From: Clostridiales bacterium
Lineage (GTDB): Bacteria; Bacillota; Clostridia; Lachnospirales; UBA12420
Direction: 5' to 3'
Assembly (NCBI GenBank): GCA_003452395.1
Contig: DMOI01000011.1
Span: 1 to 28,563 of the forward strand
DNA: 28,563 bases
Part shown: positions 13,446 through 21,408 of the stretch, one piece after another
How the letters are laid out: each line of letters starts with the position of its first letter
How positions within the stretch are numbered: position 1 is the stretch's first letter
Notes under the pieces: generated by a model
Told to the model about the DNA's origin: nothing
Seen by the model: only the letters and a program-made list of their open reading frames with translations
The model's database searches: none
Made by a program: the position numbers and the translations under genes

Positions 13446-13499
13446 ATTCAACAAAAAACTCCAAAATTGTTAAAAACTTTTTGGAGTTTTTTGTTGAAT
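13446..13499 (+). terminator. Strong terminator after the orphan gene
   Basis: attcaacaaaaaactccaaa pairs with ttttggagttttttgttgaa over ~20 bp. It is nearly symmetric, with T-runs on both strands. Confidence 0.88.
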
Positions 13500-13522
13500 T
13501 TTTTTTCAAAAAGGTGTATCAT
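13494..13522 (+). promoter_or_regulatory. Possible promoter of the hydrogenase operon
   Basis: TTGAAT (13494-13499), 17-bp spacer, TATCAT (13517-13522), overlapping the preceding terminator. About 110 bp of A/T-rich leader remains before the first gene; it contains no clear operator. Confidence 0.5.
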
Positions 13523-13630
13523 AGAAAATGATTACTTGATAGTTATTTATTATTAAGAACTTGAGAATACTAGATATATCTGTTATCTATTTTGGTATTA
13601 TTATCAATTTGTCAAACAGGGGGGATAAAT

Positions 13631-14140
13631 ATGTTGGAAAACAAATGTAAATGTGGAGGCGACTGTGGTTGTAACGGTCTATCAGTAGAAGCGACAAATA
13701 AAATAAAAGAGATTATAGATAGTCATAAAGAACAAGAAGGAGCGCTTATAGAAGTACTCCATGAGGTTCAGGATTATTATGGTTATTTACCGTTTGAGGT
13801 ACAAAAACTTATATCAGAGGAAATGAATATAGCACTTGCTGATATATATGGCGTTGTTACATTTTACACTAGGTTTACGACAGAGCCTACGGGTAAGTAT
13901 AGAATAAGCGTTTGTTTGGGCACTGCATGTTATGTAAAAGGATCTCAAAGGATATATGATAAAATTAAAGAAAAGCTTAATATAAAAGAAGGGGAAGTTA
14001 CTCCTGATGGGAAGTTTTCATTAGATGCAGCAAGATGTGTAGGTGCGTGTGGACTTGCACCAGTAATGTTGGTGAACGAGGACGTATACGGTAAAGTAAC
14101 GACAGACATGGTGGATGAGATACTTGGAAAGTACGAGTAG
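13631..14140 (+). CDS. hydC: NuoE-like [2Fe-2S] subunit of bifurcating [FeFe]-hydrogenase
   Basis: The thioredoxin-fold [2Fe-2S] subunit passes electrons between the FMN/NADH subunit and the hydrogenase. The cluster motif is C-L-G-T-A-C ... C-V-G-A-C (around bases 13915-14055). The family mark LIEVLHEVQDYYGYLP is at the N-terminal side. An extra Cys-rich start (CKCGGDCGCNG) precedes it; whether it binds metal is unknown. I chose ATG 13631 because of the gggggga site just upstream, instead of an in-frame ATG 39 bp earlier. It is first in the C-B-A gene order, 63 bp before hydB. Confidence 0.93.
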   Translation: MLENKCKCGGDCGCNGLSVEATNKIKEIIDSHKEQEGALIEVLHEVQDYYGYLPFEVQKLISEEMNIALADIYGVVTFYTRFTTEPTGKYRISVCLGTACYVKGSQRIYDKIKEKLNIKEGEVTPDGKFSLDAARCVGACGLAPVMLVNEDVYGKVTTDMVDEILGKYE

Positions 14141-14203
14141 AGTGAAGGAAATATGTAAGATATATCAGATTGTAAGTTATGAACTAAAGAAGGGGGAAGG
14201 AAT

Positions 14204-16063
14204 ATGAGAACAGTAGAAGAATTGGATATAATAAAGGGTCAGTATGAAGCAAGCTTGCATCCAGATGTAAGTCAAAAACAATATAGAATACATGTATGCA
14301 AGGGTACGGGATGTAATTCGTCAAAGTCACCTGAGATTTTAAAGAGATTTGAAGAAGAAATAGAAAAGCATGGTATAGGTGATAGAGTAACGGTCGTAAA
14401 AACAGGGTGTTTTGGGCTATGTGCACTTGGACCTATAGTTATAATTCATCCTGATAATGCATTTTACAGTCAAGTAAAGATGGAGGAGATACCAAGAATT
14501 GTAGAAGAACATTTGGTGAACGGTAATCCAGTAAAGGAATTCTTGTATCAAGAAACTATTGCAGAAGCCGGGCATATTAAGCCTTTGGAAGAGGTCCCAT
14601 TCTATAGTAAGCAAAAAAGGGTTATTCTCAAAAACTGTGGTGAGATAAATCCAGAAAGTATAGCAGAGTATATAACAGTTGATGGATATAAAGCACTTGC
14701 AAAGGTGCTTACGGGTATGAGTCGAGAAGAAGTTATACAGCTAATAAAGGATGCAGGACTTCGTGGACGTGGTGGTGCAGGATTTCCCACGGGTATAAAG
14801 TGGGAGTTTACGTATAAGGCAGAGGGAGATGTAAAATACGTAGCATGTAATGCTGATGAGGGTGACCCAGGAGCATTTATGAATAGATCAGTACTCGAGG
14901 GTGACCCACATGCTGTAATTGAAGGTATGGCTATAGCTGCTTATGTAATCGGAGCAAGCAAGGGCTTTATCTACGTGCGTGCGGAGTATCCAATAGCGGT
15001 TAAGAGATTAAAGCTTGCAATAGAACAAGCAAAACAATATGGAGTACTAGGTAACGATATATTTGGAACGGGATTTAATTTTGAGCTTGAAATAAGGCTT
15101 GGGGCTGGAGCATTTGTGTGTGGCGAGGAAACAGCTCTTATGACGTCAATTGCAGGTAATAGAGGAGAACCAAGAGTAAAACCTCCTTTCCCAGCATATA
15201 AAGGTATTTTCGGTAAACCTACAGTTTTAAACAATGTTGAAACGTATGCAAATGTTCCTCAAATAATATTAAAAGGTGTAGATTGGTTTAGAAGTATGGG
15301 GACAGAAAAGGCACCAGGAACAAAAGTTTTTGCTATAGGTGGAAAAGTAGTGCACGTAGGACTTGTGGAAGTACCGATGGGAACAACACTTAGAGAGATA
15401 ATATTTGATATATGTGGTGGTATAGCAGACGGCAAGAAATTTAAAGCCGCACAAACTGGAGGACCATCCGGTGGCTGTATAACGGAAGAAAATTTAGATA
15501 CACCTATAGATTACGAATCACTTATCGCTATGGGCACAATGATGGGCTCTGGTGGTATTATAGTTATGGATGAAGATGACTGTATGGTTGACATAGCGAA
15601 ATTCTTCTTAGAGTTTACGGTAGACGAGTCATGTGGTAAGTGTACTCCATGTCGTATAGGTAACAAGAGATTATATGAAATACTAGAAAAGATAACGCAA
15701 GGTAAAGGTAAAGAGGAAGACCTTGAAAGACTTGAAGTTTTGGGTAAATCGATAATAGCAGGATCATTATGTGGACTTGGTAAATCTTCACCGAATCCGA
15801 TACTTTCGACATTGAGATATTTTAAAGATGAATATATAGCACATGTTAGAGATAAAAAATGTCCGGCTCATGTATGTAAATCGTTAAAAGAATATAGGAT
15901 ATTAGAAGATAAATGTATTGGCTGTACATTATGTGCAAGAAATTGCCCAGCTGCATGTATAACTGGGGAAACTAAGAAAGCGCATTTAATAGACAAAGAT
16001 AAATGTACAAAATGTGGAGTGTGCCATTCAAAATGTAAATTTGGAGCTATAGAGATAAGATAG
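14204..16063 (+). CDS. hydB: NuoF-like FMN/NADH subunit of bifurcating hydrogenase
   Basis: 619 residues. The domains in order are: an N-terminal thioredoxin-like [2Fe-2S] domain (C32, C37, C69, C73); the Nuo51 FMN/NADH-binding core (GRGGAGFPTGIKW, NADEGDPGAFMNR); an SLBB-like segment; the [4Fe-4S] motif C-G-K-C-T-P-C-R; and a C-terminal pair of [4Fe-4S] ferredoxin motifs (CIGCTLCARNCPAAC and CTKCGVCHSKC). This is the HydB/HndC architecture and is longer than plain NuoF. The subunit binds NAD(H) and, in characterised relatives, carries the flavin where electrons from NADH and ferredoxin are joined. Ribosome binding site gggggaagga; hydA starts 16 bp after the stop. Confidence 0.95.
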   Translation: MRTVEELDIIKGQYEASLHPDVSQKQYRIHVCKGTGCNSSKSPEILKRFEEEIEKHGIGDRVTVVKTGCFGLCALGPIVIIHPDNAFYSQVKMEEIPRIVEEHLVNGNPVKEFLYQETIAEAGHIKPLEEVPFYSKQKRVILKNCGEINPESIAEYITVDGYKALAKVLTGMSREEVIQLIKDAGLRGRGGAGFPTGIKWEFTYKAEGDVKYVACNADEGDPGAFMNRSVLEGDPHAVIEGMAIAAYVIGASKGFIYVRAEYPIAVKRLKLAIEQAKQYGVLGNDIFGTGFNFELEIRLGAGAFVCGEETALMTSIAGNRGEPRVKPPFPAYKGIFGKPTVLNNVETYANVPQIILKGVDWFRSMGTEKAPGTKVFAIGGKVVHVGLVEVPMGTTLREIIFDICGGIADGKKFKAAQTGGPSGGCITEENLDTPIDYESLIAMGTMMGSGGIIVMDEDDCMVDIAKFFLEFTVDESCGKCTPCRIGNKRLYEILEKITQGKGKEEDLERLEVLGKSIIAGSLCGLGKSSPNPILSTLRYFKDEYIAHVRDKKCPAHVCKSLKEYRILEDKCIGCTLCARNCPAACITGETKKAHLIDKDKCTKCGVCHSKCKFGAIEIR

Positions 16064-16079
16064 AAAGGAGATGGGAAGG

Positions 16080-17846
16080 ATGGAAAATGTAAAAATAACG
16101 ATAGACGGTAAAATAGTTGAAGTTCCGAAAGATTATACAGTGCTCAAAGCCTGCAAATTAGCAGGGATACGAGTGCCAACACTTTGCTATCTAGAGGGAG
16201 TAAATGAGATAGGTGCTTGTCGTATGTGTTTAGTTGAAATAGAAAAGGTAAGAGGACTTCAAGCATCATGCGTATATCCAGTAAACGAAGGAATGGTTGT
16301 GCACACAAACACTCCTGAAATTAGACAAACGCGCAAGGTGAATCTAGAGCTAATACTTTCAAATCATAATAGGGAATGTACAATGTGTATGAGAAATGAG
16401 AATTGTGAACTGCAAACATTGTCGAAAGAGTTAAATATAAAAGAAATACCTTATGAAGGCGAAAAAACTGCATCAACAATAGATCAAGTATCTCCATCAA
16501 TTGTGAGAGATAATAGCAAATGTATTTTGTGTCGTAGATGCATATCAGCATGTAAAAACATTCAAAAGGTGAGTGCTATACAAGCTACAAAAAGAGGATT
16601 TAAGACAGAGATAGGAGTAGGGTTTGGCAGATCTATTAGCGATTTTAATTGTATAAATTGCGGACAATGTATACAAGCATGTCCAGTAGGAGCGTTATAT
16701 GAAAAGTCAAATTTAGAGACTGTATGGAAGGCACTTGATGACAAAGATAAAATGGTTATAGTTCAAACAGCACCAGCAGTAAGAGCAGGGTTAGGTGAAG
16801 AATTTGGTTTTCCTATAGGGACAAGGGTGACTGGTAAAATGGTAACTGCATTAAAGCTACTAGGCTTTGATAAGGTTGTGGACACAAATACAGGAGCGGA
16901 TTTAACAATAATGGAAGAGGGATTTGAACTTATTGGTAGGATAAAAGAAGGAAAAGGGAAACTACCAGTAATTACATCTTGTTGCCCAGGGTGGATAAAA
17001 GAATGTGAACACGAATACCCAGATTTGCTCGAAAACTTGTCAAGTTGTAAATCACCACATCAAATGCTAGGAGCGATAGTAAAATCTTTCTATGCACAAA
17101 AGATGAAAATAGATCCGACTAAGATATTTACTGTGTCTGTAATGCCATGTACAGCAAAAAAATATGAGATGGAGCGACCTGAAATGGAGCATGCGGATTT
17201 GAGAGATGTAGATGCGGTAATTACTTCGAGAGAACTTGCGATGATGGTAAAAGAAGCAGGAATAGACTTTATGACACTAGAAGATAGTAAATACGATGAT
17301 CCATTAGGTGAAGCAACAGGTGCTGGAGCAGTGTTTGGAACTACCGGAGGGGTTACAGAAGCAGCTCTTCGTACAGTGGCAGAAGTGCTTACAGGACAAA
17401 AAGTTGATGAAATAGAATATAACCAAGTAAGAGGAGATAAGGGAATAAAAGAGTATGAAGTACAAATAGGTGATCTTAAACTAAAAGGTGTTGTAATAAG
17501 TGGAGTAGGTAATGTGAAGCCGATACTTGATAAAGTAAGAAAAGGCGAGTCAGAGTATCAATTCATTGAGGTTATGGCATGCGAAGGCGGATGTATCATG
17601 GGTGGAGGACAACCTAGAGTACATGCTAAAACTAAAGAAAAAGTAAATGTATTTGCCCAAAGAGCGAGAGCTATATATGATGAAGATCAGAAAATGGAAT
17701 ACAGGCGTTCACACGAAAACCCATTTATCAAAAAATTATATGAAGAATTTCTAGAAAAACCAAATAGCCACGTAGCGCATGAATTATTGCATACAGGATA
17801 TAAAAAGAGAGATAAATATCCGAATGAATGCGATAAAAAAATGTAA
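16080..17846 (+). CDS. hydA: [FeFe]-hydrogenase catalytic subunit
   Basis: Makes or uses H2 at the H-cluster. All three H-cluster motifs are intact: TSCCPGW (residues 299-305), MPCTAKK (from 355) and MACEGGCIMGGG (from 499). At the N-terminus is a plant-type [2Fe-2S] domain (C36, C47, C50, C64), then the His-Cys [4Fe-4S] motif H-x3-C-x2-C-x5-C, then two [4Fe-4S] motifs. With HydB and HydC this fits a trimeric, group A3-type enzyme coupling NADH and reduced ferredoxin to H2; the cofactor preference is inferred from the family. The ATG at 16080 is preferred over 16071 because aaaggag abuts the latter but sits 9 nt from the former. The C-terminal extension after the motifs is of normal small-subunit-like type. 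Confidence 0.96.
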   Translation: MENVKITIDGKIVEVPKDYTVLKACKLAGIRVPTLCYLEGVNEIGACRMCLVEIEKVRGLQASCVYPVNEGMVVHTNTPEIRQTRKVNLELILSNHNRECTMCMRNENCELQTLSKELNIKEIPYEGEKTASTIDQVSPSIVRDNSKCILCRRCISACKNIQKVSAIQATKRGFKTEIGVGFGRSISDFNCINCGQCIQACPVGALYEKSNLETVWKALDDKDKMVIVQTAPAVRAGLGEEFGFPIGTRVTGKMVTALKLLGFDKVVDTNTGADLTIMEEGFELIGRIKEGKGKLPVITSCCPGWIKECEHEYPDLLENLSSCKSPHQMLGAIVKSFYAQKMKIDPTKIFTVSVMPCTAKKYEMERPEMEHADLRDVDAVITSRELAMMVKEAGIDFMTLEDSKYDDPLGEATGAGAVFGTTGGVTEAALRTVAEVLTGQKVDEIEYNQVRGDKGIKEYEVQIGDLKLKGVVISGVGNVKPILDKVRKGESEYQFIEVMACEGGCIMGGGQPRVHAKTKEKVNVFAQRARAIYDEDQKMEYRRSHENPFIKKLYEEFLEKPNSHVAHELLHTGYKKRDKYPNECDKKM

Positions 17847-17873
17847 AAAAGAGGAATATTTTTCCTCTTTTTT
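17844..17873 (+). terminator. hyd operon terminator
   Basis: aaaaaagagga pairs with tcctctttttt across a short loop at the hydA stop codon, ending the operon. Confidence 0.88.
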
Positions 17874-17874
17874 C

Positions 17875-17903
17875 TTGATTTTTTATAATGTATGTGATAT
17901 GAT
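17875..17903 (+). promoter_or_regulatory. Promoter for the small acidic protein
   Basis: TTGATT (17875-17880), 17-bp spacer, TATGAT (17898-17903), immediately after the hyd terminator. Confidence 0.55.
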
Positions 17904-17934
17904 GAATTAACAATAGATGCAAGGAGTGATAATC

Positions 17935-18258
17935 GTGGAAGTAGGAAGAAATCATAGACAAAAAAAAGGAAGACTAAGAAGGTTATGGGATATGTTTACA
18001 GTTATAATGATAGGCGGAGCCATTGAAGATGGGGAGGCAACTACTGAAGAATTTGATTCTTGGCCTGTAGATGAAGAAGTTATAGAAGAGTGGACAGAAG
18101 ACTTTAGCCCTGATGCAGTAGGCACAGGAGAAAAATATCATAAGGATTATAGATCAAGCGGCGGTAGTCCTGACACGGGATATGTAGAAAGTTCACCTAG
18201 TAATGATGGTGAACCAGACTATGGTAATATTGGTGACGGAGACCTTAGCAACGGGTAA
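17935..18258 (+). CDS. Small acidic hypothetical protein (107 aa)
   Basis: Not recognised. A basic N-terminus (NHRQKKGRLRRLWDMF) leads into a short hydrophobic stretch (TVIMIGGAI) and then a long Asp/Glu/Gly/Ser-rich, probably disordered tail. The GTG at 17935 is the likely start: aaggag lies 8 nt before it, whereas the ATG at 17917 has no such site. It has its own promoter and terminator, so it is a single-gene unit between hyd and mnmH. A membrane-peripheral protein with a flexible acidic tail is possible, but this is a guess from composition. Confidence 0.7.
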   Translation: MEVGRNHRQKKGRLRRLWDMFTVIMIGGAIEDGEATTEEFDSWPVDEEVIEEWTEDFSPDAVGTGEKYHKDYRSSGGSPDTGYVESSPSNDGEPDYGNIGDGDLSNG

Positions 18259-18272
18259 TTTGTGAGCAAGAC

Positions 18273-18300
18273 AAAAAGCAAGGTTTTACTTGCTTTTTTT
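18273..18300 (+). terminator. Terminator of the small acidic protein gene
   Basis: aaaaagcaag / cttgctttttt hairpin with T-run. Its 3' arm doubles as the -35 region of the next promoter. Confidence 0.85.
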
Positions 18301-18317
18301 AATATTTCTGATAAAAT
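18290..18317 (+). promoter_or_regulatory. Promoter of mnmH, overlapping the terminator
   Basis: TTGCTT (18290-18295), 16-bp spacer, TAAAAT (18312-18317) in the context gataaaata. Nearly the same ~35-bp sequence, from ggttttacttg to gataaaata, recurs at 19408-19445 before the next gene. Confidence 0.5.
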
Positions 18318-18361
18318 AGAAGTAGATGAGTATAAACATTAAAAAGAATTGGGGAAACTAC

Positions 18362-19402
18362 ATGATAGAGATTTTGGATGTAAAAGATGTATTTAATGAT
18401 GATGAAATAGTATTGATTGATGTTAGAAGTGAAAAGGAATATTTAGATGACCACATTTGTAACTCTATAAATATGCCTGTTCTGACAGATAAGGAAAGGC
18501 ATGATGTAGGATATACGTATAAGAATGAAAGCAAAGAAGAAGCGGTCCGAAAAGGGATTGGTTATGCCACATACAAGATTATAGATTACTATGATGAAAT
18601 AGATAGATTATGTAGTAAAGGTAAAAAGGTGGTATTTTATTGTTTTAGAGGAGGAATGCGAAGTAATTCAGTGGCTAAAACTATGGATACATTGAATAAA
18701 AAGGTTTATCTTTTAAAAGGTGGATATAAAGAGTACAGAAGGTATGTGATGGACTTTATAGAAGAGATACCAGATAAATATAAATTTGTAATGCTACATG
18801 GACTAACAGGTGTTGGTAAAACAAATATATTGAAAAAGTTAAAAGAAGAGGGCGAGGAAGTTATAGATTTAGAATATCTTGCAAGGAATAAAGGGTCTGT
18901 TTTTGGTAAAATTGGATATGATAAGCCTACAACGCAAAAGCTGTTTGAATCTGAACTTGTATATGAATTATCAAAACTTAAAGGTGACAGGGTTTATATA
19001 GAAAGTGAAAGCCGTAGAGTAGGTAATGTAAATATTCCAGATAAGCTTTTTGATACGATGAAAGAAGGGAAACATATTTTAATTGAAACATCCCTTGAAA
19101 ATAGAATTAAAATAATTTTGGATGATTATATTCCGAAAGATACAACAAAGCTTGAACAGTTTAATGATAGTTTAAATGGTATATTGATTAACCTAAAGAA
19201 ATTATTAAGCACAGAAAAAGTAAATACATTATCAGAATATATTATTAATAATAATTATGAGAAATTTGTAGAAGAGTTACTTGTTGATTATTATGATCCA
19301 TTATATAGAAACTCTATAAAAAAATATGAATATAAAAGCATTATAAACTATGAAAGCATTGAAGATGTAGTAAAAGCGGTAATTAAAACATGTAGAATAT
19401 AA
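18362..19402 (+). CDS. mnmH: tRNA 2-selenouridine synthase
   Basis: Replaces sulfur by selenium (through a geranylated intermediate) at the wobble 2-thiouridine of tRNAs for Lys, Glu and Gln, using selenophosphate. The N-terminal rhodanese domain carries the active Cys in YCFRGGMRSN (base ~18645). It is followed by a P-loop HGLTGVGKTN (base ~18800) and the family segment RNKGSVFGKIG. At 346 residues it is a normal length. The ATG at 18362 fits the family start (MIEILDV) and leaves a sensible leader. The in-frame ATG at 18326 would be almost at the transcription start. Presence implies a selenium pathway (selD) elsewhere in the genome. Confidence 0.93.
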   Translation: MIEILDVKDVFNDDEIVLIDVRSEKEYLDDHICNSINMPVLTDKERHDVGYTYKNESKEEAVRKGIGYATYKIIDYYDEIDRLCSKGKKVVFYCFRGGMRSNSVAKTMDTLNKKVYLLKGGYKEYRRYVMDFIEEIPDKYKFVMLHGLTGVGKTNILKKLKEEGEEVIDLEYLARNKGSVFGKIGYDKPTTQKLFESELVYELSKLKGDRVYIESESRRVGNVNIPDKLFDTMKEGKHILIETSLENRIKIILDDYIPKDTTKLEQFNDSLNGILINLKKLLSTEKVNTLSEYIINNNYEKFVEELLVDYYDPLYRNSIKKYEYKSIINYESIEDVVKAVIKTCRI

Positions 19403-19415
19403 AGTTAGGTTTTAC

Positions 19416-19444
19416 TTGATTATTTCTAGTATTTTTGATAAAAT
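19416..19444 (+). promoter_or_regulatory. Promoter resembling that of mnmH
   Basis: TTGATT (19416-19421), 17-bp spacer, TAAAAT (19439-19444). It and its upstream tttac context are a near copy of the region before mnmH. It would drive the 83-aa gene and probably DUF4321-maf-radC. Confidence 0.55.
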
Positions 19445-19497
19445 AAGTGTAGTTATAAATATGAAAAAGTAAAAATTATTGTAAAGGTTGTGATGAT

Positions 19498-19749
19498 ATG
19501 TTTTTTAGATTATTTAAGGAAATGTTTCAAGTATGGTCAAAAAAAGAACCTGAAAATGGTGGATACAATAGAGAATGGACAAGGCAAATGATTAACCCAA
19601 ATATAAAAAGCCAACTTTATGAAGAAGATAGAGATGAAAAAGACTATTATGAAGAAGTCCCAGAAGAAAAAGAAGAAGATATCTTAAATTTTGACTTTAC
19701 AAAACTAAGTACAGATAAACGAAAGAAAGATGATACTGATGAAGAGTAA
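19498..19749 (+). CDS. Small acidic hypothetical protein (83 aa)
   Basis: Not recognised. A short amphipathic, aromatic N-terminus (MFFRLFKEMFQVW) is followed by a highly charged Glu/Asp/Lys region without further hydrophobic stretches. ATG follows an aaggttgtg site. It is 16 bp upstream of the DUF4321 gene and on the same strand, so it is probably the first gene of that operon. It resembles the 107-aa protein at 17935 in layout (basic/aromatic head, acidic tail) but not in clear sequence. Confidence 0.7.
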   Translation: MFFRLFKEMFQVWSKKEPENGGYNREWTRQMINPNIKSQLYEEDRDEKDYYEEVPEEKEEDILNFDFTKLSTDKRKKDDTDEE

Positions 19750-19765
19750 AAGCGGGGGAATGGGC

Positions 19766-20014
19766 ATGAAAAACAACATTATGTTTGCAATTGTTTTGAT
19801 TTTGGGAATAATACTAGGAGCTTTTTTGGGGGATGTGCTTGGTAAATATGAAACGTGGGAATGGCTAAACTATGGAAAAGAAATAGGACTAAAAGAACCA
19901 TTTATCCTTGATTTGTACATACTTAAGCTAACATTTGCTATTATGATAAATATCACAATAGCAAGCATAATAGGATTTGTGATTGCAGCATTTGCATATA
20001 AAAAATATATATAG
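19766..20014 (+). CDS. DUF4321 small membrane protein
   Basis: 82 residues with two hydrophobic segments: MFAIVLILGIILGAFLGDVL at the N-terminus and LTFAIMINITIASIIGFVIA at the C-terminus. Between them is the family-like stretch IGLKEPFILDLYILKLTF. DUF4321 proteins are found in Clostridia next to maf and radC, in the mre/min cell-shape neighbourhood; their function is unknown. ATG 19766 has a gggggaatgggc site directly before it; two in-frame ATGs upstream do not. Stop to maf start is 15 bp. Confidence 0.8.
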   Translation: MKNNIMFAIVLILGIILGAFLGDVLGKYETWEWLNYGKEIGLKEPFILDLYILKLTFAIMINITIASIIGFVIAAFAYKKYI

Positions 20015-20029
20015 GAAAGGAATAAAACG

Positions 20030-20611
20030 ATGATAAATATAAATAGAAGAATAGTTCTAGGCTCGGGGTCTCCTCGAAGAAAGGAACTTCTTGAGATGAT
20101 GGGGCTAAAGTTTGAAATCGTAAAAAGTGATATTGAAGAAGTGGTAGAGGAAGGGTTAAGTCCGGCAGAAGTTGTTAGGAGCCTAGCACTACAAAAAGCG
20201 GAAGATATTATAAAAAAGGTAAGTGATGATACATTACTTATAACTGCAGATTCTATAGTAGTATGCGAAGGGAAAATAATTGGGAAACCAAAAGATGAAC
20301 AAGATGCATATGATATGTTGAAATTTCTTTCAGGTAAAAAACAATATGTATATACAGGTATGATTGTATGGGACAAGCTAAAGGATAAAAGACATGAAAT
20401 AGTAGAGGAAAGCATCTTATATATGAAAGTGTTAACAGATTTAGAAATACTTGACTATATAAAAACAGGAGAGTCTATGGATAAAGCTGGTGGATGTGGT
20501 ATACAGACAAGAGGAGCTGTATTTTTTGAAAGAATGGATGGTGACTTTTATAATATAGTAGGACTATCGGTAAGCAAACTGTATGATGTACTTAAGGAAG
20601 TTGAGAGCTGA
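20030..20611 (+). CDS. maf: Maf-family nucleoside triphosphate pyrophosphatase
   Basis: Hydrolyses non-canonical or modified NTPs (dTTP/UTP-type in many relatives) to the monophosphate, a house-cleaning enzyme once named for septum inhibition. Signatures seen are LGSGSPRRKELLEMMGL at the N-terminus, the catalytic-Asp region TADSIVV, GKPKDEQDAYDML, and GGCGIQTRGAVFFERMDG near the end. 193 residues is standard. aaaggaa provides the ribosome binding site. It is in an operon with DUF4321 before it and radC after it. Confidence 0.95.
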   Translation: MININRRIVLGSGSPRRKELLEMMGLKFEIVKSDIEEVVEEGLSPAEVVRSLALQKAEDIIKKVSDDTLLITADSIVVCEGKIIGKPKDEQDAYDMLKFLSGKKQYVYTGMIVWDKLKDKRHEIVEESILYMKVLTDLEILDYIKTGESMDKAGGCGIQTRGAVFFERMDGDFYNIVGLSVSKLYDVLKEVES

Positions 20612-20654
20612 GAGTTGAAAGAAAATTACTAAGATAAAATGGGAGGACTAATAA

Positions 20655-21368
20655 GTGGTGGAAAGTAATGAGGTTTGTGGCAAAATGAGAATGAAAGATT
20701 TACCTATAAATGAAAGACCGTATGAAAAATTGGAAAAGTACGGAGAAGAAAGATTGTCGGATGCAGAGTTGTTAGCAATAATAATTAAAACGGGCACCAA
20801 AAATGAAAGAGTTGTAGAATTATCACAGAGAATATTAAAAACTAATAGCAATAATGAAGGACTTTCATATTTGCATGATATGTCTATAGAGGAACTAAAA
20901 GATATCAAAGGTATAGGTAGAGTGAAAGCTATTCAAATTAAAGCAGTAGGAGAATTATCAAAAAGACTAAATAAGGAGAAAAATACTTTAAAGCATAGTG
21001 CAAATAATTCATCTAGTATAGCATCTATATATATGGAAGAAATGAGATATAACAAACAAGAAGTATGCAAGGTTGTTTTGGTTGACAAACATAATAAAAT
21101 AACGTATGATAGAAATGTAACTATAGGGAATATAAACTCATCTATAGTGGATCCAAGAGAAGTTTTTAAGTCTGCCCTCGAAAAAGGTGCGAGGGGAGTT
21201 ATTCTTTTACATAATCATCCTAGTGGAGACCCAACACCAAGTAAATGTGATATTGATATTACTAGAAGATTAAAAGATGCGGGTATAATACTGGGTATAA
21301 ATTTTATTGATCATATAATAATAGGTGATGGAGAATATATGAGCATGAAAGAATATGGTGTAATTTAA
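20655..21368 (+). CDS. radC: RadC/JAB-domain protein
   Basis: An N-terminal helix-hairpin-helix region (SIEELKDIKGIGRVKAIQIK) precedes the JAMM/MPN+ domain with its metal-binding signature HNHPSGDPTPSKCDID (base ~21210). Chromosomal RadC proteins of this type are common beside maf in Clostridia. Despite the name, a repair role is not firmly established. 237 residues is usual. The start is GTG, with ggagg 9 nt upstream; a second GTG follows directly. Confidence 0.95.
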   Translation: MVESNEVCGKMRMKDLPINERPYEKLEKYGEERLSDAELLAIIIKTGTKNERVVELSQRILKTNSNNEGLSYLHDMSIEELKDIKGIGRVKAIQIKAVGELSKRLNKEKNTLKHSANNSSSIASIYMEEMRYNKQEVCKVVLVDKHNKITYDRNVTIGNINSSIVDPREVFKSALEKGARGVILLHNHPSGDPTPSKCDIDITRRLKDAGIILGINFIDHIIIGDGEYMSMKEYGVI

Positions 21369-21408
21369 TCAATGTAGAATTGTTAATTGGTTTATGGAGG
21401 TTGGGGCT

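Noticed and set aside
19870..20415. 181-aa minus-strand open frame across DUF4321 and maf
   Set aside because: Antisense to two well-supported genes; no start signals.
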